Below, piece by piece: positions 32,111-41,666 of a stretch of 50,620 bases of DNA. Positions within the stretch are counted from its first letter, which is position 1; each line of letters begins with the position of its first letter. The DNA is from Lachnospiraceae bacterium (GTDB taxonomy: Bacteria; Bacillota; Clostridia; Lachnospirales; Lachnospiraceae), in NCBI GenBank assembly GCA_014804795.1, contig JAAUZC010000039.1:1-50620 (forward strand), read 5' to 3'. Below the pieces are notes generated by a model, which saw only the letters and a program-made list of their open reading frames with translations, made no database searches and had not been told where the DNA came from. The translations under genes were made by a program, and so were the position numbers.

Positions 32111-33585
32111 GTGATAAGTTACGTTTTGACGCGGAAAAGTATGAGGTGAAAACATGCGAGCTGGATGGCCGCAGCATTACTTACCGTGCTTTTGAGGGGA
32201 TTGATTATTGTGAAAATCCGGCGGATCCGATTCAGAAACTGAATATTTTTGTACCGGAAGTGTATTATCATGGCGGTGAGCTGAACGGTTATACGTTGGA
32301 GACAGCGCCGATCCTTGCGCACAATACGGTGGGCGGTTATATGCCCGGCGCAGCGGATGTTCCGGGGCGGGATTTTAAGGGGGAAGTCAATACTGTATTC
32401 AAGGCTTTGGAGCATGGGTATGTTGCCGCCTGTGCAGGCATCAGGGGACGTACTTCCGGTATGAAGAGCGAGGAATTTTTCGTAGGGGGAAAGGCGGATT
32501 CCGAGGAGGAGGTCACCGGTAAATTTGTGGGTAAGGCGCCGGCTCTGATCGTGGATATGAAAGCGGCGGTGCGCTATCTGCGCTATAATAAGGGCATTGT
32601 TCCCGGCAATGTGGAGAAGATCATTACCAATGGCACCAGCGCGGGCGGTGCTTTGTCGGCTATGACAGGGGCATCCGGAAACAGCCCCGATTATGCACCT
32701 TACCTTGCAGCGATAGGGGCCGCAGATGAGCGGGATGATATTTTTGCGGCAAGCTGCTATTGCCCGATCCATAATCTGGAAAACGCAGACATGGCTTATG
32801 AGTGGTTGTTTTCAGGGCATAATGCGTACCGCAACAGGGCTTTTGTAAAAGAGGACGGAAAAGTACGTGAGACAACGAAGGATGGCATGCTGACGGAAAA
32901 GCAGATAGAGCTGTCAAAGGAGCTGAAAAAGCTGTTTCCTGCCTATGTAAACGGATTAGGCCTGACCGATCGAGAAGGAAATACCCTGACGCTTGATGAA
33001 AACGGAGAAGGCAGCTTTAAAGAGTATATCCGCGGCTGTATTCTGCAATCTGCACAAAAAGAGTTGGACACACATGATTCCTCAGAGCGCCTGCACGGGC
33101 TGGCGATGCCGGGCAGTGAAGTAGAGAAACTGCCCTGCCTGACCATTGAGAATGGCAAGGCGGTGGCGCTGAACTGGGATGACTATGTAAAGGCTATTAC
33201 CAGAATGAAACCTGTGCCGGCGTTTGACGCGCTGGATCTGGAGAGTCCGGAAAATGAAGAATTCGGTACGGAAGAGATCAAGGCAAAACATTTTACGGTT
33301 TTCGCGAAGGAAAACAGTGAAGCGGACGGAGAAATGGCCGATGAGCAGGTTATAAAGATGCTGAATCCGGTAAAATATATCGGAGAGGCTGATACCGCGA
33401 AGCACTGGCGTATCCGCCATGGTTCGTATGACAGGGATACTTCACTGGCAATACCTGTTATTTTGGCAACATTGCTGGAAAACAAAGGATATGATGTGGA
33501 TTTCTTTTTACCCTGGGGACTGCCTCATGCGGGAGATTATGATCTGGAAGAGATGTTTGCATGGATAGATAGTATCTGCAAATAA
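32107..33585 (+). CDS. tanB: Tannase (tannin acylhydrolase), bacterial type
   Basis: The 492-residue alpha/beta hydrolase splits galloyl esters such as those of gallotannins, galloyl-glucose and methyl gallate. The nucleophile is S178 in GTSAGG, with the probable partners D442 (HGSYDRDTS) and H474 ([10 protein letters not shown]). Other stretches resemble Lactobacillus tannase: [47 protein letters not shown] and AKHWRIRHG. The insertion near 117-140 is family-variable. There is no signal peptide, so it acts on imported substrate. It overlaps the LpdD-like gene and is followed 67 bp later by the regulator genes. Confidence 0.93.
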   Translation: MSDKLRFDAEKYEVKTCELDGRSITYRAFEGIDYCENPADPIQKLNIFVPEVYYHGGELNGYTLETAPILAHNTVGGYMPGAADVPGRDFKGEVNTVFKALEHGYVAACAGIRGRTSGMKSEEFFVGGKADSEEEVTGKFVGKAPALIVDMKAAVRYLRYNKGIVPGNVEKIITNGTSAGGALSAMTGASGNSPDYAPYLAAIGAADERDDIFAASCYCPIHNLENADMAYEWLFSGHNAYRNRAFVKEDGKVRETTKDGMLTEKQIELSKELKKLFPAYVNGLGLTDREGNTLTLDENGEGSFKEYIRGCILQSAQKELDTHDSSERLHGLAMPGSEVEKLPCLTIENGKAVALNWDDYVKAITRMKPVPAFDALDLESPENEEFGTEEIKAKHFTVFAKENSEADGEMADEQVIKMLNPVKYIGEADTAKHWRIRHGSYDRDTSLAIPVILATLLENKGYDVDFFLPWGLPHAGDYDLEEMFAWIDSICK

Positions 33586-33652
33586 AATAGTGTCGTCTGA
33601 CAGCGGTATATCGAGAGAGTGATACACATTCTCAAAAAGAGGTGGATTGTAT

Positions 33653-35299
33653 ATGAAATACAGGCTGATCATCGCGGATGATGAAAGTAAGATCATTCAG
33701 CTGATAAAACAGTTGGGTCACTGGGAAGAACTAAATATTGAGATCGTGGATGAATGTACAAACGGCAGGGCGGCGTATGAAAGCATCCGTGAAAAAAAGC
33801 CGGATCTTGTCCTGTCGGATATTAAAATGCCCGTTTATGATGGAATCGAACTGATCCAGAAGCTGCGGGATGAGGGAATTGATCCGTTTTTTATCCTGCT
33901 CAGCGGCTACCGTCATTTTGAGTACGCAAGAAGCGCGATCCAGCTGAATGTCATTGATTATCTGTTAAAACCAATCGATGAAGAGCAGCTGAACCGGACG
34001 CTGAAAAGAGCCTGTATCAGTATCGAGGAAGCCCGTGTACAGAAGGAAGAGAGCAGCAGGATCTCCGCCTGGAAAAATGACAGGGAGCAGGAAAAGAGAG
34101 AAGAGTTCTGGAGGATCTTTACGGACGGACCAAAGATTGAATTCTATATGGAAGGAAAAGGGAAAAATTCGTGGAAATATCCGGATTTTCCCTATGATCA
34201 AAAAGAGTGTGCCGACCTGTTCTGTATGGAACTTCCCTATGACCGCTTTCAGATACTGTGCATTTTTTCTGACCTGAGTTCTATTTTGGGGCATACCAGT
34301 TCCGCAGGGCATAAGAAGGTGGAAGGATTTATTCAGGAGTGCATGCAGAAAAAGGCAGTCACATATTATCATACGACGTATATGGGTTATATTATTTTGC
34401 TGAATTATGAAAAGGAACGGGCAAAGGAAGTCCATCAGGCAATCTGTGCTCTCTATTATAATATTCTGGACCTCAGTGAACTGTATGGGGAAATACGGCT
34501 GAATATCGGTATCAGCTCCGAGAAGGAATTGCTGTCCCGGCTGCCGGATGCGTTTCAGGAGGCTCATGATTCAGAGTGGGGAAGGCTCGTCTATGCAGGA
34601 AACGGCATATTGGATTATGAGCAGATTGACAGACTGGCCGTATGCAGCATAACGGATATCGTGTCAGAAGAAGAGATGGAACAGATCAGGGATGCCGTGA
34701 AATATTTAAAGTCGGAAGAGTTTGGAGAAGCAGCACAGAACATATGCAGAAGATGCGGAACTTATAACAGTTATAATCCAAGAATTTTTATGATGCTGTT
34801 TTTCTATGTGGAATATATGATGAGAGAATTCATCACGGATAAAAAGAAATGGGAACGATTTAAGGAAAATTATTATTATGCATATTTAAATGGCGGGAAC
34901 TACCAACAGGTTATTAAGGGGGCATTCTTTGTCCTGATGCAGTATATAGAAGAGGAAAAAAAGCAGATACGGCAAAAAATGGACAAGCCTGTTTCCATGG
35001 CGGTGCAGTATATTAAAGAGCATTATCAGGAACAGATTTCTTTAGAGGATGCAGCGTCTGCCGGGAATGTATCACCGAATTATCTCAGCAAACTGTTCCG
35101 GAATGAAATGGGAATTGGTTTTCTGGATTATCTGACGCAGATTAGATTGAAGGAATCGGAAAAACTGTTAGAGGGGACTAACCTGTCCATCAGGGAGATT
35201 GCGGCTAAAGTAGGATATCTGGATGAGAAATATTATTCGAAACTGTTTAAAAAGGCAACGGGCATCAAGCCGTCGGAATACAGAAGGATCTACAGTTAA
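33653..35299 (+). CDS. YesN-type response regulator (receiver + AraC HTH)
   Basis: The 548-residue protein has a receiver domain with phospho-acceptor D56 (LVLSDIKMP), acidic residues near 9-11 and K109 (YLLKPID). A long middle region (about 130-440) is followed by AraC helix-turn-helix motifs (about 445-545: ISLEDAASAGNVSPNYLSKLF and IREIAAKVGYLDEKYYSKLFK). ATG 33653 follows AGAGGTGG. It is encoded right after tannase and before its kinase (3 bp gap), so it probably controls the sugar importer and perhaps the tannase operon. Confidence 0.93.
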   Translation: MKYRLIIADDESKIIQLIKQLGHWEELNIEIVDECTNGRAAYESIREKKPDLVLSDIKMPVYDGIELIQKLRDEGIDPFFILLSGYRHFEYARSAIQLNVIDYLLKPIDEEQLNRTLKRACISIEEARVQKEESSRISAWKNDREQEKREEFWRIFTDGPKIEFYMEGKGKNSWKYPDFPYDQKECADLFCMELPYDRFQILCIFSDLSSILGHTSSAGHKKVEGFIQECMQKKAVTYYHTTYMGYIILLNYEKERAKEVHQAICALYYNILDLSELYGEIRLNIGISSEKELLSRLPDAFQEAHDSEWGRLVYAGNGILDYEQIDRLAVCSITDIVSEEEMEQIRDAVKYLKSEEFGEAAQNICRRCGTYNSYNPRIFMMLFFYVEYMMREFITDKKKWERFKENYYYAYLNGGNYQQVIKGAFFVLMQYIEEEKKQIRQKMDKPVSMAVQYIKEHYQEQISLEDAASAGNVSPNYLSKLFRNEMGIGFLDYLTQIRLKESEKLLEGTNLSIREIAAKVGYLDEKYYSKLFKKATGIKPSEYRRIYS

Positions 35300-35302
35300 A
35301 AG

Positions 35303-36238
35303 ATGAAGAAGGTTATATTATGTTTTTGCGGCAGTATGGCAGCTGCCGTGCTGATGGGAATACTACTGGTGACAGGACATGTGGGCGGAGATCTGTATGT
35401 CCTGCTTCTGTTTCTGTTTTTGTGCGCGGGAACGGGAATTTATTTCAGTATGCAGGAACAGCGGATCATGGATTATCTCACAAAGGAAAAGAAAAAGAGA
35501 AAAGGAAGCGGCACGGTCTTATGGGATGACAGGGAAGATGAGAAGCTGAACCTGATCAAAAAAAGAATGGAGATTTCCTACCTGCAGTATCAGATCAATC
35601 CCCACTTTTTATATAATACGCTGGACAGCATAAGAAGCAGGGCCCTGGCCGACGGTCAGGCGGAGATCGCGAAGATGACGGAGATACTTTCCCGCTTTTT
35701 CAGGTACTGCATCAACAGTTCCGATACGCTGGTGACCGTGCGAGAAGAACTGGAACACATCAGGGATTATTATTATATACAGAAATACCGTTTTGAAGAA
35801 AAACTGAATCTGCGGATAGAGTTGGACGAAGAAGAGATCAATGCGTTATATCTGCCGAAAATGACGCTGCAGCCTGTTGTGGAAAATGCTATAGTACACG
35901 GATTGGAAAAAGTGGAACACAAAGGCGAGATCAGGCTGCGGCTTTACAGAACGCAGAGTAAACTGGTCATTGTAGTATCCGATAACGGAGCCGGCATGAG
36001 CCGGGAAGAACTGATCCGGTTAAATGAAAAAATGGAAAATATGCGGTATAAAGCGGACAGCAAAAAGGGGAACCGTACCGGTATCGCATTAAGCAATACA
36101 AATGTACGTCTGAAAATGATCTTTGGTGAGGAAAGCGGCATCCATTATCGTTCTATGCCGGAAGAGGGAACGGAAGCCATGATCACTCTGCCCGCCGTAG
36201 ATGTATTTGCACGGGTGAAATATGAACAGCGTTTATAA
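35303..36238 (+). CDS. YesM-type histidine kinase without an extracellular sensor domain
   Basis: The 311-residue kinase has only two close transmembrane helices (about 4-24 and 31-49) with a loop of about six residues outside. The His_kinase domain (H101 in QINPHFLYNTLDSIRS) and the HATPase domain (VENAIVHGL, DNGAGMSREE, GTGIALSNTN-like region) follow. Typical YesM proteins have a 200-residue extracellular dCache domain, absent here. The signal therefore probably comes from a partner protein, such as the ABC-like protein encoded next or the binding protein. Confidence 0.9.
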   Translation: MKKVILCFCGSMAAAVLMGILLVTGHVGGDLYVLLLFLFLCAGTGIYFSMQEQRIMDYLTKEKKKRKGSGTVLWDDREDEKLNLIKKRMEISYLQYQINPHFLYNTLDSIRSRALADGQAEIAKMTEILSRFFRYCINSSDTLVTVREELEHIRDYYYIQKYRFEEKLNLRIELDEEEINALYLPKMTLQPVVENAIVHGLEKVEHKGEIRLRLYRTQSKLVIVVSDNGAGMSREELIRLNEKMENMRYKADSKKGNRTGIALSNTNVRLKMIFGEESGIHYRSMPEEGTEAMITLPAVDVFARVKYEQRL

Positions 36239-36255
36239 CAGGAGAAGTGGGATAA

Positions 36256-37617
36256 GTGAAAGAAATTTTGAGAATCCAGCACGGACTTCAGAATGATTTT
36301 CCGGAGGAGGCACTGTTTGATTATAATCTGGAGCTGTACGAAGGGGATATTCTATATATTCAGGGAAACAGAGGAGACGGGCTTCGGACGCTGATCAAGG
36401 TGCTGGCGGGAGATATTCCCTTGAAATCCGGAACGATTTATCTCTGGGATAAAAAAACGGAGGATTACAGCAGGAATACGGCAATGCAATACCGGCTCTG
36501 TATGATCACGGGTGAGACGGATATGGTCATGAATATGAGCGTGACAGATAATCTGGAGGCGGTGCATCCTGTCCGCAGTCCGCTTCAGCTGTATATTTCA
36601 TATCTGAAACAGCGTCAGGTTCAGAGATATCTGGATGCATATGGCGTGCATATTTCGGCGGGAGATGCTGTTTTTCATCTGAACAGATTCGAGCAGATGG
36701 AACTGAGCATCATAAAAGCGCAGATGCATGGCGCCCGGCTGATCGGACTGGATATGACGGACAACAGATATGAAGGAAAGGAAGCGGAAAAAATAGTCAG
36801 CCTGATACGGAAGGCAAATGAGGAAGGGATTTCTTTTCTTATTTTTTCGGAAAGTTACAGCATGTTTTCGGAAATTGCGAACCGCATACAGCTGTTGGCC
36901 GAAGGAAGGGAACAGAAAGAGTGGTACAGACCCGGGGACGACAGGGAAAGAATACGAAAAAGGCTCAGACAGGACATTTATGGAAAGCGTATGACTTCCG
37001 CCGGTTTTCGAGGAGATAAAGAAAACGGATTATTAGGGCTGTATGATGATGAATGGGAAAACAGGGAGGAAATATGGGAATATCTCAGGGCGGTAAAAGA
37101 ATATAACCCAGAGATTTGGAAGCAGTATATTGATGCGGAACTTCCGGGAGAAAAGGAGCAAGGCACAGCTGTTTTTGTACCGATGGAGGCCGCAAAACTG
37201 CTGCTTTCGAATTTGTCCTTGGCGGACAATATTATTTTATCGGTTCCCGAAAGGGTCTGTGGAAGTAAATACGGCATTATCAAAAAAAGCATAAAGGATA
37301 ATATTGTTCGGGGTTTTTACGAGCGGTTTCAGATAGAAAATTCCGTAAACAGGGTAGAAGAGCTGGATCTGGTACACAGAAAGATTCTTGCAATCTATCG
37401 CTGGGAACTGGCAAAGCCCAAAGTCATCTTTCTGGAAAATCCGTATAACGGATTGATGGTGGATGAAAAAAAGATTATGGCGGATTATTTGTGGGAACTG
37501 GAAAACAAGAAGATACGGGTCATCCTGTTGTCCGGTTCCATTGAAAATCTGAAGGAAACCTGTGGGAAGATCCTTGTCACGAAAAACGGAAAAAGTGCTA
37601 AAATCACCACTATTTGA
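36256..37617 (+). CDS. Degenerate RbsA-like ABC protein (pseudo-ATPase)
   Basis: The 453-residue protein has the two-domain layout of RbsA/XylG sugar ABC ATPases but lacks the catalytic motifs. The first P-loop reads GNRGDGLRTL, without the Lys-Ser/Thr of GxGKST. The signature position reads LNRFEQMEL and the Walker B area LIGLDMTDN. In the second half no P-loop is visible and the Walker B position reads VIFLENP, without the Asp-Glu pair. It starts at GTG 36256 after AGGAGAAG. Located between the kinase and the real importer genes, it may be a scaffold or signal-transfer protein rather than a pump. Confidence 0.8.
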   Translation: MKEILRIQHGLQNDFPEEALFDYNLELYEGDILYIQGNRGDGLRTLIKVLAGDIPLKSGTIYLWDKKTEDYSRNTAMQYRLCMITGETDMVMNMSVTDNLEAVHPVRSPLQLYISYLKQRQVQRYLDAYGVHISAGDAVFHLNRFEQMELSIIKAQMHGARLIGLDMTDNRYEGKEAEKIVSLIRKANEEGISFLIFSESYSMFSEIANRIQLLAEGREQKEWYRPGDDRERIRKRLRQDIYGKRMTSAGFRGDKENGLLGLYDDEWENREEIWEYLRAVKEYNPEIWKQYIDAELPGEKEQGTAVFVPMEAAKLLLSNLSLADNIILSVPERVCGSKYGIIKKSIKDNIVRGFYERFQIENSVNRVEELDLVHRKILAIYRWELAKPKVIFLENPYNGLMVDEKKIMADYLWELENKKIRVILLSGSIENLKETCGKILVTKNGKSAKITTI

Positions 37618-37653
37618 TATTTTTTTCCACTTTTTATGGATATTTCTTTTCCT

Positions 37654-37659
37654 TATAAT
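37654..37659 (+). promoter_or_regulatory. -10 element with poor -35 before the sugar-binding protein gene
   Basis: A perfect TATAAT (37654-37659) has no recognisable -35 hexamer 16-18 bp upstream (a T-rich stretch with TTTTTA there). This fits an activator-dependent promoter, perhaps bound by the YesN-type regulator. Confidence 0.45.
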
Positions 37660-37677
37660 GAATTTATCACAAAAACA

Positions 37678-37783
37678 GCATCAGCCCGTACGATGCCCCA
37701 GAGGAAATATTGGATGCAGAGCAGACAAGATTTTCTCTGCCCGAATCGGGTATCGGAAGGGCTGATGCGGAACTATAATAGGA
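37678..37783 (+). repeat. Intergenic hairpin repeat, copy K (before the sugar-binding protein)
   Basis: GCATCAGCCC (37678-37687) pairs perfectly with GGGCTGATGC (37759-37768). GATGCCC pairs with GGGTATC, and CAGAGGAAATATT with AGATTTTCTCTG. The right-side bulge is CCCGAATC. The tail GCGGAACTATAATAGGAGG ends in the ribosome binding site. Confidence 0.8.
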
Positions 37784-37792
37784 GGAAAAAAC

Positions 37793-38875
37793 ATGAAAAA
37801 GAAATTAGCATTATTATTGGCAATGTGTCTGGCAGTCGGAAGCCTTGCAGGCTGCGGCAATGCGGCACAGGAGACTGAGACAACACCGGAGAGCGTCGAG
37901 GTACAGGAAGAGACGGATGCGGCATCGGATGCTGCAGACGCAGTGGAAGAAGCTGTTACAGAAGCGGCAGGCGGCAATATGGCAGGTAAAAAGGTTGGTT
38001 TTTCACCGGTTATGATGTCTTCGGAATTCTTTGCAGGAATGTCTGACCAGATGGAAGAGTATTTTACGGCAAACGGTATGGAATATACATCGGCTGACGC
38101 AGACGCGTCTGTAGAGACACAGGCACAGAACGTTGAAAACTTTGTAACTATGGGTATGGATTACATCATTCTTTTTGCGGTAGACGCATCCGCTATCTGT
38201 GATGCCTGCATCGCGGCAAGAGAGGCCGGCGCGTTTGTGATCAATATCGGAACAGTGTTGGAACAGAGAGATGCTTATGATGTCTGCATTAACGTGGATC
38301 AGTATGAATCCGGCAAAGTGGTTGCCGAGATGGCGGCAGACTGGATTGAAAAAACATTCCCGGATGCAGAGGATGGAAGCATTGATGTACTGGTAATGCA
38401 GACAAAGGATACAGAAGACAATACCCGCAGAAGCGAAGGCCTTCTGGAGATCGAAAACCTTTGTTCCAAAGCACATATCGCTTATATTACAGATCAGACA
38501 CAGACAGACGGCGTGACGAAATCACAGGAACTGGCAGAGGCTGCTTTCCTGGAACAGCCGGATATCAAATGTATCCTTGCTTTTGGTACGGATGTTGCTC
38601 AGGGTTCTAACGAGATCGCTATGAACAAAGTGGAAAATAAAGACGAGTTCGCTATCTTTACAGTAGATACTCCGGAATTTGTACGTAACCTGATCAAAGA
38701 ATCTGCAACAAATGACTCTCTGGTACGCGGAACTGTTATGTTGGGTGAAGGTACACCTTATACCTGCTATCAGCTGATGGAAGGCTCCTGGATGGATCGT
38801 GTGGAAGACGGTGTTTACCATGAGGCATGTATCGCAATCACTCTGGATACCATGGATCAGTATTTTCCGGAATAA
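37793..38875 (+). CDS. Sugar-binding lipoprotein of an Rbs-type ABC importer
   Basis: The 360-residue protein has a lipoprotein signal peptide (lipobox LAGC, C21) and an Ala/Glu/Thr-rich linker (about 24-65). A Peripla_BP_4-type periplasmic-binding domain follows (KKVGFSPVMMSSEFFAGMSDQ, TMGMDYIILFAVDASAI, CINVDQYESGKVVAEMAADW, IKCILAFGTDVAQGS). It belongs to the ribose/galactose/autoinducer-binding group. In this locus the ligand may be a galloylated or plain hexose. It precedes the ATPase and permease genes and is preceded by hairpin copy K. Confidence 0.9.
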   Translation: MKKKLALLLAMCLAVGSLAGCGNAAQETETTPESVEVQEETDAASDAADAVEEAVTEAAGGNMAGKKVGFSPVMMSSEFFAGMSDQMEEYFTANGMEYTSADADASVETQAQNVENFVTMGMDYIILFAVDASAICDACIAAREAGAFVINIGTVLEQRDAYDVCINVDQYESGKVVAEMAADWIEKTFPDAEDGSIDVLVMQTKDTEDNTRRSEGLLEIENLCSKAHIAYITDQTQTDGVTKSQELAEAAFLEQPDIKCILAFGTDVAQGSNEIAMNKVENKDEFAIFTVDTPEFVRNLIKESATNDSLVRGTVMLGEGTPYTCYQLMEGSWMDRVEDGVYHEACIAITLDTMDQYFPE

Positions 38876-38968
38876 CAGAGAATGAAATGTGGAAAGAAAC
38901 GGGGCTTCCTGCGGGGAGCCCTGAATTCTAAGAAACAAAAAGGTATCGGAAATTTGAAAGGATAGTTT

Positions 38969-40459
38969 ATGGGAAAGATACTGGAAGTAAAGAATGTGAC
39001 GAAGCTGTATCCCGGTGTCGTGGCTCTGGATGACGTATCTTTTGATGTGGAAGAAGGAGAAATACTGGCGCTGATCGGAGAAAACGGCGCGGGAAAATCC
39101 ACGGTGATCAAGACAATTGCAGGAGCAATACAGCCGGAAAAGGGAACCATCGTCATAGACGGGAAAGAATATCAAAAGCTGACACCCGCTGTGGCGAAAA
39201 GCGCGGGGATAGGCGTAGTCTATCAGGAGTTCAATCTTGTTCCGTCGCTCAGCATAGCTGAGAATATTTTTTTGGGGGATAAGGTCGGCGGCAGCAAATT
39301 TTTGCCGGATTTTAAGGAGATGAAACGGAAGTCGGAGGAAATACTGAAGGATCTCGGCGTACAGATCAGTGTGGATACGCAGGTGCAGATGCTCTCCACG
39401 GCACAGATGCAGATCGTGGAGATCGCAAAAGCACTTGTAAAGAACTGTAAAGTGCTGATCATGGATGAACCTTCTGCATCTATCCCGATGGCGGAAGTGG
39501 GAAATATGTTCCGGATCGTTCGAAAACTGAAAGAGAGGGGCGTTTCCGTTATTTATATCAGCCACCGTCTGGAAGAACTGTTTGAACTGTGTGACAGGGT
39601 GACGGTATTCCGGGACGGAAAATATGTTATCACAAGGAATGTGGCGGATATTACGAAAAAGGATCTGATCAAATATATGATTGGCAGGGAACTGACGGAG
39701 AAATATCCGGAGCGTTCCGTGAAAATCGGAGAAAAGGTTCTGGAGGTAAAGGATCTTACCGGCAACGGTGATTTCCATGTGAATCTGCAGTTGCATAAAG
39801 GAGAAGTACTGGGACTTGCCGGTCTGGTAGGCGCCGGGCGGACGGAACTGGCGAAGATGATCTGCGGTGATGTAAAGCCGGATAAGGGACAGATTCTTGT
39901 AAAAGGGAAAGAAATGAAAGCTTCCTCTGTGGTGGATGCAGTAGATCTCGGCATCGGTCTGATACCGGAGGATAGGAAACAGGAAGGCGCTTTTCTGGAA
40001 TACAGCATTGAGTGGAATATTCCCGTGATGAGCCTCAGACAGAACAGCAGACACGGCTTTATGGATTTTAAGAAACTGGATGAGCTGGTGGAGCATTTTA
40101 ATAAGACGCTTGATATTAAGACGCCTACCGTAAAGCAGTTGGTGAAAAATCTGTCAGGCGGCAATCAGCAGAAAGTGGTCGTTGCGAAAGTGCTTGCCGC
40201 CGAAACGGATATCCTGATCTTTGATGAACCGACGAGAGGTATTGACGTAGGTGCAAAGCAGGAGATCTATAAACTGATGAATCGTCTGGTGGAAGAGGGA
40301 AAATCCATTCTGATGATCTCATCCGAGATGGAAGAACTCCTTGGCATGAGTGACAGGATTGTTGTCCTGCATGAGGGAAGAGTAAGCGGGGAAGTAACAA
40401 AAGAAGAGTTCAGTCAGGAAAGAGTTCTGGAACTGGCCTCGGGAATAGTGGAGGATTGA
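38969..40459 (+). CDS. Rbs-type sugar ABC transporter ATP-binding protein (two NBDs)
   Basis: The 496-residue protein has two nucleotide-binding domains. The first has Walker A GENGAGKST and Walker B VLIMDEPSAS. The second has the usual partially altered P-loop GLVGAGRTE, the signature LSGGNQQKV and ILIFDEPTRGIDVG. It powers the importer formed with the permease that follows (ATG 40462, 2 bp after this stop) and the binding lipoprotein before it. Its intact motifs contrast with the pseudo-ATPase at 36256. Confidence 0.94.
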   Translation: MGKILEVKNVTKLYPGVVALDDVSFDVEEGEILALIGENGAGKSTVIKTIAGAIQPEKGTIVIDGKEYQKLTPAVAKSAGIGVVYQEFNLVPSLSIAENIFLGDKVGGSKFLPDFKEMKRKSEEILKDLGVQISVDTQVQMLSTAQMQIVEIAKALVKNCKVLIMDEPSASIPMAEVGNMFRIVRKLKERGVSVIYISHRLEELFELCDRVTVFRDGKYVITRNVADITKKDLIKYMIGRELTEKYPERSVKIGEKVLEVKDLTGNGDFHVNLQLHKGEVLGLAGLVGAGRTELAKMICGDVKPDKGQILVKGKEMKASSVVDAVDLGIGLIPEDRKQEGAFLEYSIEWNIPVMSLRQNSRHGFMDFKKLDELVEHFNKTLDIKTPTVKQLVKNLSGGNQQKVVVAKVLAAETDILIFDEPTRGIDVGAKQEIYKLMNRLVEEGKSILMISSEMEELLGMSDRIVVLHEGRVSGEVTKEEFSQERVLELASGIVED

Positions 40460-40461
40460 GC

Positions 40462-41439
40462 ATGGCTAAAATAGTAGATTTTTGCAGAAGAAATCTGGCA
40501 TGGGTATTGTTGTTGCTTATTTGCATTGTCTTTACCTTTACCAGTTCCAATTTTTTAACATTGACTAACTTGTTGAATATTTTGAATCAGAATGCCTATG
40601 TCATCATATCGGCCTACGGTATCGCGCTGATCATGATGTCCGGCGGTCTGGATATGGCAGTGGGTTATCAGATGAGCATATGCGGTGTTGTGTGCGCAAT
40701 CATGATGGTAAGGGGAAATGTCCCTGTTATTGTTGCTGTGATAGTTACGGTACTGCTCAGTATCGCATTCGGTATGGTGGGAACACTGTTAGAGCAACTG
40801 TTACAGCTTCCGAGAATTTTCGTATCCATCGGTCTTTCCACGGTATATCAGGGTATTGCTTACGTTATCACAGAGTCCAAAACAATTTCTTCTCTGCCGA
40901 ATAATTTCAAGGCGATCGGACAGGGTACGATACTGCATCCAAGTCTGACTTACGCGACGATCTTTATGGTGATAGCAGGTATTATCATGAGCTTTATCAT
41001 GGACAGGACTTATTTCGGGCGTTATGTATTCGCACTGGGCGGTAATGAAGCGGCATCCAGACTGGCCGGCATCAATGTGAAGAAAATGAAATACGCGATC
41101 GGCGGTATTGCGGGTCTGTTCTGCGGTATCGGTGCGGTCATCCTGACTTCCCGTGTGGGAGCGGCAGCGGCAAATACAGCATCAGGCACGGAGATTACGG
41201 TGTTGACGGGCGTTCTTGTGGGCGGCGTTTCCGTACGAGGCGGCGAAGGAAAGATTGCAAATTGTGTAGCCGGTGTGCTGATCATGGGGCTTCTGGCAAA
41301 CGGTATGCAGCTGGCAGGCATGAATACATATTATCAGTATGTGGCAAAAGGAGCTATCATGCTGCTCGTAATGTGGTTTGATGCGTTCCAGATCAAGAGA
41401 AGAGCGGTTGCGGCGAATAAGAGGAAAGAGGAAGCGTGA
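40462..41439 (+). CDS. Rbs-type sugar ABC transporter permease
   Basis: The 325-residue permease has about eight to ten transmembrane helices and the BPD_transp_2 signature of RbsC-type proteins, for example GGLDMAVGYQMSICGVVCAI, IFVSIGLSTVYQGIAYV, FALGGNEAASRLAGINV and VLTGVLVGGVSVRGGEGKI. A single permease gene suggests a homodimer. ATG 40462 follows GTGGAGGA; the frame is open to 40456. It ends the sugar-importer operon, followed by a terminator at 41485. Confidence 0.93.
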   Translation: MAKIVDFCRRNLAWVLLLLICIVFTFTSSNFLTLTNLLNILNQNAYVIISAYGIALIMMSGGLDMAVGYQMSICGVVCAIMMVRGNVPVIVAVIVTVLLSIAFGMVGTLLEQLLQLPRIFVSIGLSTVYQGIAYVITESKTISSLPNNFKAIGQGTILHPSLTYATIFMVIAGIIMSFIMDRTYFGRYVFALGGNEAASRLAGINVKKMKYAIGGIAGLFCGIGAVILTSRVGAAAANTASGTEITVLTGVLVGGVSVRGGEGKIANCVAGVLIMGLLANGMQLAGMNTYYQYVAKGAIMLLVMWFDAFQIKRRAVAANKRKEEA

Positions 41440-41484
41440 TAGAGATATAGTAAGGACGCTTTGGAAAGTTTTTAGTGAGGATAG

Positions 41485-41526
41485 AGAGCTGTGGAATGAT
41501 CGGAGGATAGTTCTACGGCTCTTTTT
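41485..41526 (+). terminator. Rho-independent terminator after the sugar importer
   Basis: AGAGCTGTGG (41485-41494) pairs with CTACGGCTCT (41513-41522), with one A/G-type mismatch near the loop, and is followed by TTTTT. Confidence 0.75.
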
Positions 41527-41613
41527 AGAGTAAAATCATGTCAGCTTGTAGAGAAAAACAGTAATGGAAACATAAATAAAATTGGACGGAGCGGGCGTTC
41601 CCTGCAAAATTCA

Positions 41614-41642
41614 TTGACAAAGAAAGAAGAGAGATATATGAT
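41614..41642 (+). promoter_or_regulatory. Strong sigma-A-type promoter before two terminators
   Basis: TTGACA (41614-41619), a 17 bp spacer and TATGAT (41637-41642). The predicted start is near 41649, about 18 bp before the first terminator stem. Confidence 0.7.
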
Positions 41643-41666
41643 AGGAACATCAAATTCTGACGACAT

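Noticed and set aside
38522-40096. A 524-codon open frame on the minus strand opposite the sugar ABC ATPase gene
   Set aside because: It is His/Phe/Arg-rich, has no family motifs and no ribosome binding site, and it mirrors clear RbsA-type and binding-protein genes on the plus strand.
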